From Demequina zhanjiangensis (GTDB lineage Bacteria; Actinomycetota; Actinomycetes; Actinomycetales; Demequinaceae): a stretch of 64,000 bases of DNA. The notes beneath the pieces were generated by a model. It was not told the DNA's origin. It searched no databases and saw nothing but the letters and a program-made list of their open reading frames with translations. Made by a program: the position numbers and the translations under genes. Every line of letters starts with the position of its first letter. The stretch's first letter is position 1. Positions 58,789 to 64,000 of the stretch are shown piece after piece. Location: assembly GCF_030418315.1 (NCBI RefSeq), contig NZ_JAUHPV010000008.1, positions 62,001-126,000 of the forward strand, in the 5' to 3' direction.

Positions 58789-60612
58789 GTGACCACGCCC
58801 GAGCGGTTCCAGGTCGACCTCGGTGGGGTCGTGGATCTGCTCGGGCGGTCGCTGTACTCCAGCCCTCGCGTCTATCTGCGAGAGCTGATCCAGAACGCGG
58901 CCGACGCGGTGGGCGCCCGAGCAGAGCGTGAGCCTGGCTTCTCCGGCACGGTCAGGATCGTGCCGGCCGATGTGGGCGACCGCGTCCTCTCGGTCACCGA
59001 CGACGGCATCGGCCTCACGGCGCGCGAGGCCCGCGAGCTGCTCGCGACGGTGGGACGCACCTCGAAGCGCGATCTGCTCGACCTTCCCCGCAGCGATCGG
59101 CTCGGCAGGTTCGGCGTCGGACTCCTCAGCGCGTTCATGATCGCCGACGAGGTCGAGGTACGGTCCCGATCGCTCGTCGATGCTGCGCCTTGCGTCTGGG
59201 TCGGACGCTCCGACGGGACCTTCACGGTGCGTGAGCTCGAGGGACCCGAGGCGGACCAGGTCCCCGTGGGATCCACCGTGCTCGTCCGTCCGCGCGGCGA
59301 CGACCGTACGCTGGCCGAGACGCCCGTCGTGCTGACCGCTGCCGGCCGGTTCGCCGAGCACCTGCCGGTACCCGTCCGCGTCGTCCTCTCCGACGGGTCC
59401 GAGGAGCAGGTCACGGTGCGAGCGGGGTTCCTGGGCGATGTCGAGGAGCGGCTCGCCTATGGCCACGAGCTGGTCGGGCAGGCACCGCTCGCCGCGATTC
59501 CGATCGACGTGCCGGAGACCGGCACACGTGGCACCGCCTATGTGCTCCCGTTCACTCCCGCGCCGGGCGCCACCGTCGCCGTGAAGGCGCACCTGGGAGG
59601 GATGCTCGTCGGCACTCACGTGGATGGGCTTCTTCCCGACTGGGCCTTCTTCACGGCGCTCGCCGTCGACTCGACCGGACTCACGCCCACCGCCGCGCGT
59701 GAGGCGCTGGTCGACGACGACGCCCTCGTCCTCACGCGCGAGGCGATCGGACACACGCTACGTGGCTGGGTGGAGGGTCTCGCCGTCTCCGATCCGATGC
59801 TGCTGCGCGTGTTCGCGGCGGTTCACGGCCTCGCGCTCCGGAGGCTCGCCCTGGCGGATCCCGAGCTTGCGCACGTGGTGATCCCCCACCTGGTGGTGCC
59901 GACCACCGCAGGCGACGTGCGGCTAGGCGACCTGATCGCCGAGGGGACCGTCCGGTATGCCGCCACGGTCGATGAGTTCAGGCAGGCGGGGCCGCTCGCG
60001 CGGGGCGTGCTGGTCAATGCGGGCCACACCTACGACGAGGCGATGATGAGGCTCCTCGCATCCCTCGGCCTCGCGCGCGTCGAGCGCGTGGACGTCATCG
60101 AACTGGTCGACGCCCTCAGGCCTGCACCTCCGGAGGATGCCGAGGCTGCCGCCACGCTCGCGCGTCGTGCCACCGCAGCCCTCGACGACCGCGAGGGGGT
60201 GTCGGTGGACGTGCGCCTCGTGCCCGAAGGCACACTCCCCGCCATCTTCGTCCAGGACGCGTCCATGCTTCGCGCGGCCGATCGTCGGCGGGCGCGCGAC
60301 GACGGTGACGCGCTGTGGGCCAGGGTGCTCGACGCCGTGGAGGACGCGGAGCGTCGCGATGGTGCCGGATCACCTCAGGCGCGGCTCGTTCTCGACTGGT
60401 CGAACCCCACGGTGAAGGCGCTTGCGCGGCTTCAGGACGAGTCGGTGCTGACACGCGCGGTGGGGCTGCTGCTGGTCACCGCGCTTCTCGCAGGGCATCA
60501 TCCTGTAGAGGGGCGCGACCGCGCCCAGCTCACCGACGCGCTCGGCGAGCTCGTGGCGCTGAGCGTGGGCCTCGCCGGATTCGGCGAGATGAGACCGGAG
60601 GATTTCGCATGA
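58789..60612 (+). CDS. HSP90-family GHKL ATPase (HtpG-like, compact)
   Basis: A 607-residue protein. Residues 1-200 have the HSP90 ATP-binding motifs: YLRELIQNAADAV (Glu32, Asn36), VTDDGIGLTAREAREL (Asp71) and RLGRFGVGLLSAFMIADEV. The middle region resembles the HSP90 middle domain, while the C-terminal dimerisation region is divergent. No MEEVD-type end is present (ends MRPEDFA). It begins three bases after gyrA and forms an ATGA-linked operon with a 53-aa and a 368-aa protein. It may be a chaperone dedicated to client(s) of that operon. Confidence 0.85.
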   Translation: MTTPERFQVDLGGVVDLLGRSLYSSPRVYLRELIQNAADAVGARAEREPGFSGTVRIVPADVGDRVLSVTDDGIGLTAREARELLATVGRTSKRDLLDLPRSDRLGRFGVGLLSAFMIADEVEVRSRSLVDAAPCVWVGRSDGTFTVRELEGPEADQVPVGSTVLVRPRGDDRTLAETPVVLTAAGRFAEHLPVPVRVVLSDGSEEQVTVRAGFLGDVEERLAYGHELVGQAPLAAIPIDVPETGTRGTAYVLPFTPAPGATVAVKAHLGGMLVGTHVDGLLPDWAFFTALAVDSTGLTPTAAREALVDDDALVLTREAIGHTLRGWVEGLAVSDPMLLRVFAAVHGLALRRLALADPELAHVVIPHLVVPTTAGDVRLGDLIAEGTVRYAATVDEFRQAGPLARGVLVNAGHTYDEAMMRLLASLGLARVERVDVIELVDALRPAPPEDAEAAATLARRATAALDDREGVSVDVRLVPEGTLPAIFVQDASMLRAADRRRARDDGDALWARVLDAVEDAERRDGAGSPQARLVLDWSNPTVKALARLQDESVLTRAVGLLLVTALLAGHHPVEGRDRAQLTDALGELVALSVGLAGFGEMRPEDFA

Positions 60613-60770
60613 CGGACGAGAAGGAGTGGTCCGAGGACGACTCCGAGCACCGTCTTGAGAACAAGACCATCCCTCCGCGCGCTTCCGCAGCGATCCAGGC
60701 GGCCAAGGCCGCCGCGGCGGCGACCGGTGCTCGAGTGTCGGAGACCCGCAAGGCCAAGCGCGAGCGATGA
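60609..60770 (+). CDS. Small charged protein between HSP90-like and TPR-like genes
   Basis: A 53-residue protein with an acidic start (TDEKEWSEDDSEHRLEN) and an alanine-rich, basic end (RVSETRKAKRER). ATG 60609 overlaps the HSP90-like stop by ATGA and its own stop overlaps the next start by ATGA, so it is translated in series. I do not recognise it. Confidence 0.75.
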   Translation: MTDEKEWSEDDSEHRLENKTIPPRASAAIQAAKAAAAATGARVSETRKAKRER

Positions 60771-61873
60771 CCGCCGCTCATGCGCTCGCGCTCGTGCGAC
60801 GCGCCGACGCCACGTGGAACCCCGAGGCGCAGGCCGAGCTGCTCGATTCGGCGATCCGGCTGGCCCGTGAGGCCGACGATCCGGAGCTCGAGTACGCGGC
60901 ACGGATGCGGGCGGTGCCTGCAGCGGCGTTGCGCTTCGCTGTGGGCGACGCCCTCACCCATGTCGCCTGGTGCGTGAGCCGGCACGACTCGGAGAACGCC
61001 AGGTTCCCTCGCCGTCTGCCGGGTACCGAAGACCTGCTGTACCTGGAGGACTGGTGCCTCCGGCAGATCTGCCTGTCCGACGCCGTCGGTCCTGGCGACC
61101 TTGAGACGCTGATCGATGCCCACGAGCGCAGGCTCGGTCCCGGCTCGGGCGACCACTCGGTCGCGGTGCTCCGCGCGCTCCACGCGTGGGCCTGCGGAGA
61201 TCTCGTCGCGGCCACCGAAGCGGTGCGGCGGGCGCTCGCCCTTCCGGGGGATGCCATGACTCACTGCACCCGCTGCACGCGCGACATCGCAGCCCAGATC
61301 TTCGAAGCGGCCGGCGACCATGCGTCCGTGGTCACCGTGTGCGACGACTACCTCACCGATCCGTGCACCGATCTGGATCAGCCTGCGTCGGCGCTGTCCA
61401 GAGGCCTGTTCGCGTGGCACACGTCGGGGCGGGGTGATGAGGCGGAGTCCGCCTACCGGAAGGCCGCTGGCGAGGCCGCGCCACGCGAGACGACCCCGGA
61501 GGTGCTCGGCAGGCTCGCACGGTTCGCCCTGGCCGCGGGCCGGGACGACGACGCGCTCGCGCACGTGGAGGCGGCTCTCCCCTGGGTCTTCGGCCCGTCG
61601 ATCGCCACGCATCTCAGGCTCGGCGCGCTGCGAGAGCTGTCCGCCGCGCTGACCGGGCTCGACCTGCGAGGGCTCGGGGGCCGCGAGCTGCGCGCGGCGC
61701 GAGATCCACGGACGTCACCACTCCTGCCCGCCCGGACCGAGGGATGGACCGTCTCGTCGGCCCGTCCCGCGCTTGTCAGGGAGGCGCGAGAGCTCGCTGC
61801 GCGATTCGACGCCCGTGCAGGCACGATGTTCCACGTGGAACAACTGGAGAGGCTCCTCGCCGAGACGAGCTGA
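60767..61873 (+). CDS. TPR-like helical repeat protein linked to HSP90-type gene
   Basis: A 368-residue all-helical protein. Its Ala/Leu/Arg helices show repeat-like spacing with segments such as AEAAYRKAA-like AESAYRKAAGEAAP and RLARFALAAGRDDDALAHVE, reminiscent of tetratricopeptide repeats. TPR proteins are the classic partners of HSP90, so it could be a co-chaperone or client adaptor. The codons for MFHVEQ near the end contain a degenerate parS (61827-61842). No catalytic motif seen. Confidence 0.65.
   Translation: MTAAHALALVRRADATWNPEAQAELLDSAIRLAREADDPELEYAARMRAVPAAALRFAVGDALTHVAWCVSRHDSENARFPRRLPGTEDLLYLEDWCLRQICLSDAVGPGDLETLIDAHERRLGPGSGDHSVAVLRALHAWACGDLVAATEAVRRALALPGDAMTHCTRCTRDIAAQIFEAAGDHASVVTVCDDYLTDPCTDLDQPASALSRGLFAWHTSGRGDEAESAYRKAAGEAAPRETTPEVLGRLARFALAAGRDDDALAHVEAALPWVFGPSIATHLRLGALRELSAALTGLDLRGLGGRELRAARDPRTSPLLPARTEGWTVSSARPALVREARELAARFDARAGTMFHVEQLERLLAETS
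61827..61842. promoter_or_regulatory. Degenerate parS-like palindrome
   Basis: TGTTCCACGTGGAACA is a 16-bp perfect palindrome differing from parS TGTTTCACGTGAAACA by one symmetric substitution on each arm. It lies about 13 kb from dnaA within a coding region. Confidence 0.6.
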
Positions 61874-62039
61874 GCGGGCGGGCAACGCCACGCGGTCGAG
61901 GTCACATCACGAGAGCCGCGCGGACGTTGGACCGCAAGTGGTCACCGGATGCTGTCAGACAGTTGTAACGTTTCGACGAGGGTCCCTGCACGCGCCCGCC
62001 GTGCGCGAGGACCGATCCTGCAACGGTGAAGGAGCATCC

Positions 62040-64000
62040 ATGACAGACGTCGCTGACCTCACGCTCGAGGAGAAGGCCCGGATCGTGTTCGGGGCCGACT
62101 TCTGGACGACGATGGGGATCCCCGACAAGGGCGTTGAGTCGGCGATGCTGACCGACGGCCCGCACGGCCTGCGCAAGCAGGTCGCCGGCAACGACCACCT
62201 GGGCATCAACGAGTCGGTGCCGGCGACGGCCTTCCCGACCGCGGCCGCCACGGGATCCTCGTGGAACCCCGCCCTGCTGTCCCGCATGGGCGCCGCGCTC
62301 GCACGCGAGTGCCGTGTCGAGGACGTCGACGTGCTGCTCGGCCCTGGCGTGAACATGAAGCGCTCCCCGCTCGGCGGCCGCAACTTCGAGTACTTCGCTG
62401 AGGACCCGCTGCTGGCAGGCGAGCTCGGCGCAGCGTGGATCAACGGCATCCAGGCCCTGGGCGTCGGTGCGTCGGTCAAGCACTTCGCCGTCAACAACCA
62501 GGAGACCGACCGCATGCGCGTGAGCGCCGAGGTGGACGACCGCACTCTGCGTGAGATCTACCTCCCTGCGTTCGAGCGCGTGGTCAAGAAGTCGCAGCCG
62601 GCCACCGTGATGTGCTCGTACAACCGCATCAACGGCGTGCGCGCCTCGGAGAACCACTGGCTTCTCACCGAGGTGCTGCGCGAGGAGTGGGGCTACGAGG
62701 GCTACGTCGTCTCCGACTGGGGCGCGACCTGGAACCCCGTGCGCGCCCTCCAGGCGGGCCTCGACCTCACCATGCCGAGCACCGGAGAGGCCGGACCTGC
62801 GACCGTCGTCGCCGCGGTGAAGGACGGCAGCCTCGACGAGGCCGTGCTCGACCAGGCGGTGCAGCGCATCCTCGACGTCCACGACCGCCTCCGCGCCGAC
62901 CGCACCACCGAGGTCGAGTTCGATGTCGACGCCCACCACGAGCTCGCACGTGAGGTGGCCGCCGACTCGGCCGTGCTGCTGCAGAACGAGGGCGGCCTGC
63001 TCCCCCTTCCGCAGGAGGGCGGCACGCTCGCGGTGCTCGGCCCGTTCGCCACGGCACCCCGCTATCAGGGCGCGGGATCCTCACACGTGGTCCCCACCCG
63101 GCTCGACGAGCCGCTCGCCGCGATCGCCGAGACCACCGGCCGCGACGTCGTCCACGCGCCGGCCTTCAGGCTCGACGGTGAGGCCGACGCGGACCTGCTC
63201 GCCGTCGCTGTCGACGCCGCGCGATCGGCGGACACCGTGGTGCTCATGCTCGGGCTCCCCGACGCTGTCGAGTCAGAGGGCTGGGACCGCGAGCACATGG
63301 ACCTCCCGGCGGTGCAGCTCGAGGTGCTGGCCGCTGTCGCGGCCGTCAATCCCCGCGTGGTGGTCGTGCTCGAGCACGGCGCCGTCGTCTCCCTCGAGGA
63401 CGTGGTGGGCAAGGCCCCCGCGATCCTCGACATGTGGCTCGCCGGCCAGGCCGGCGGTTCGGCGCTCGCTCAGATCCTGTTCGGGCTCGCCGAGCCTGGA
63501 GGCCGACTGGCCGAGACGGTCCCGTGGAAGCTGGCGCACACGCCCGCTCACGTGAACTGGCCCGGCGGCGACAAGGTGGTGCGCCACGGCGAGCGGATCT
63601 ACATCGGCTACCGCTGGTACGACGCGACCGACCGGGACGTCGCGTTCCCGTTCGGACATGGGCTCTCGTACACCTCGTTCGAGCACGTCCTCGAGGGAGT
63701 GGATCTCCCTGATGCCGGCGTCGCGGCCGCCACCGTGCGCGTCCGTGTGATCAACACTGGTGAGCGCCAGGGCACGGACGTCGTCCAGATCTATGTGGGC
63801 GATCCGGTCGCCGCCGTGGATCGTCCCGTCCGAGAGCTGCGTGCCTTCGCGAAGGTGTCGCTCGCCCCTGGCGAGTCGACCGTCGTCGCGCTGGAGCTCG
63901 ACGATCGTGCCTTCGCCTACTGGGGCGCCGACGGCTGGATCGTCGAGCCCGGCGAGTACACGATCGAGGTCGGCCGCTCGTCGCGCGACATCGTCGCGAC
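62040..64000 (+). CDS. Glycoside hydrolase family 3 beta-glucosidase-like, cut by window end
   Basis: About 653 residues are visible before the right edge. ATG 62040 is preceded by AGGAG six bases upstream. The GH3 N-terminal TIM-barrel domain contains MLTDGPHGLRKQ, GPGVNMKRSPLGGRNFEYFA, SVKHFAVNNQE and the nucleophile site GYVVSDWGATW (Asp). The acid/base glutamate should lie in ESEGWDREHMDLP in the second domain. The fibronectin-like third domain begins near residue 540. There is no signal peptide, so the enzyme is intracellular. Substrate is a beta-linked glucoside or xyloside. The preceding 166 bases show no clear operator. Confidence 0.92.
   Translation, partial: MTDVADLTLEEKARIVFGADFWTTMGIPDKGVESAMLTDGPHGLRKQVAGNDHLGINESVPATAFPTAAATGSSWNPALLSRMGAALARECRVEDVDVLLGPGVNMKRSPLGGRNFEYFAEDPLLAGELGAAWINGIQALGVGASVKHFAVNNQETDRMRVSAEVDDRTLREIYLPAFERVVKKSQPATVMCSYNRINGVRASENHWLLTEVLREEWGYEGYVVSDWGATWNPVRALQAGLDLTMPSTGEAGPATVVAAVKDGSLDEAVLDQAVQRILDVHDRLRADRTTEVEFDVDAHHELAREVAADSAVLLQNEGGLLPLPQEGGTLAVLGPFATAPRYQGAGSSHVVPTRLDEPLAAIAETTGRDVVHAPAFRLDGEADADLLAVAVDAARSADTVVLMLGLPDAVESEGWDREHMDLPAVQLEVLAAVAAVNPRVVVVLEHGAVVSLEDVVGKAPAILDMWLAGQAGGSALAQILFGLAEPGGRLAETVPWKLAHTPAHVNWPGGDKVVRHGERIYIGYRWYDATDRDVAFPFGHGLSYTSFEHVLEGVDLPDAGVAAATVRVRVINTGERQGTDVVQIYVGDPVAAVDRPVRELRAFAKVSLAPGESTVVALELDDRAFAYWGADGWIVEPGEYTIEVGRSSRDIVA

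Overview
This 64 kb window comes from a high-GC actinomycete chromosome and contains its replication-origin region. The order rpmH-dnaA-dnaN-recF-DUF721-gyrB-gyrA, with rnpA, yidD, yidC, jag, rsmG, parA and parB on the other side of dnaA, is the classic actinobacterial oriC neighbourhood. The blocks dnaB-rplI-rpsR-ssb-rpsF-PBP-padR-ino1 and pcnA-nudix-DUF6049-murJ-trxB-trxA have the same gene order as the Mycobacterium tuberculosis origin flank (Rv0058 to Rv0046c and Rv3907c to Rv3914, from memory). No ESX locus, mycolate gene or mycobacterial sigM is present, so a Micrococcales-type actinomycete (for example Demequina or Cellulomonas relatives) is my best guess. Genus cannot be fixed from sequence reading alone. 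No tRNA, rRNA, prophage, transposase or CRISPR array was recognised.

Layout. 1-10.7 kb is an accessory metabolic and transport stretch: a SulP anion transporter cut by the left edge, a quinone-oxidoreductase-like MDR enzyme, a GtrA membrane protein, a convergent CcdA/TlpA-lipoprotein redox pair, an agmatine deiminase coupled to an amidase, a Zur-box-controlled AztD-like zinc lipoprotein, and an SDR with a C-terminal zinc-ribbon-like tail. 10.9-20.1 kb is the core block dnaB, rplI, rpsR, ssb, rpsF, a FemAB-like transferase, a bifunctional PBP, a PadR regulator with a large inverted-repeat operator, and inositol-phosphate synthase. 20.2-28.6 kb is accessory: three DUF805 membrane proteins, an NmrA-like SDR, a candidate EspC-like/hydrolase pair, LysE and TetR, an acyltransferase and an MFS transporter. 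28.6-31.9 kb holds an Lrp/ald divergent pair and a DUF559 (Vsr-like) gene flanked by inverted arrays of a 41-bp repeat.

31.9-43.1 kb carries pcnA, a NUDIX hydrolase, a DUF6049 protein, murJ, a separate pseudokinase, trxB-trxA under a SigR-like promoter, an aminotransferase and a Ddl-like ligase. 43.2-48.9 kb is the leftward operon rpmH-rnpA-yidD-yidC-jag-rsmG followed by parA-parB, with three near-perfect parS sites and a DnaA-box cluster between rsmG and parA. 49.1-58.8 kb is the rightward dnaA-to-gyrA block. Downstream of gyrA is a tightly coupled operon of an HSP90-type ATPase, a 53-residue protein and a repeat-like helical protein. A GH3 glycosidase is cut by the right edge.

The parts most worth a second look are the HSP90/53-aa/helical-protein operon, the DUF559 gene bracketed by inverted 41-bp repeat arrays, the DnaA-box cluster beside parA, and the EspC-like/hydrolase pair.
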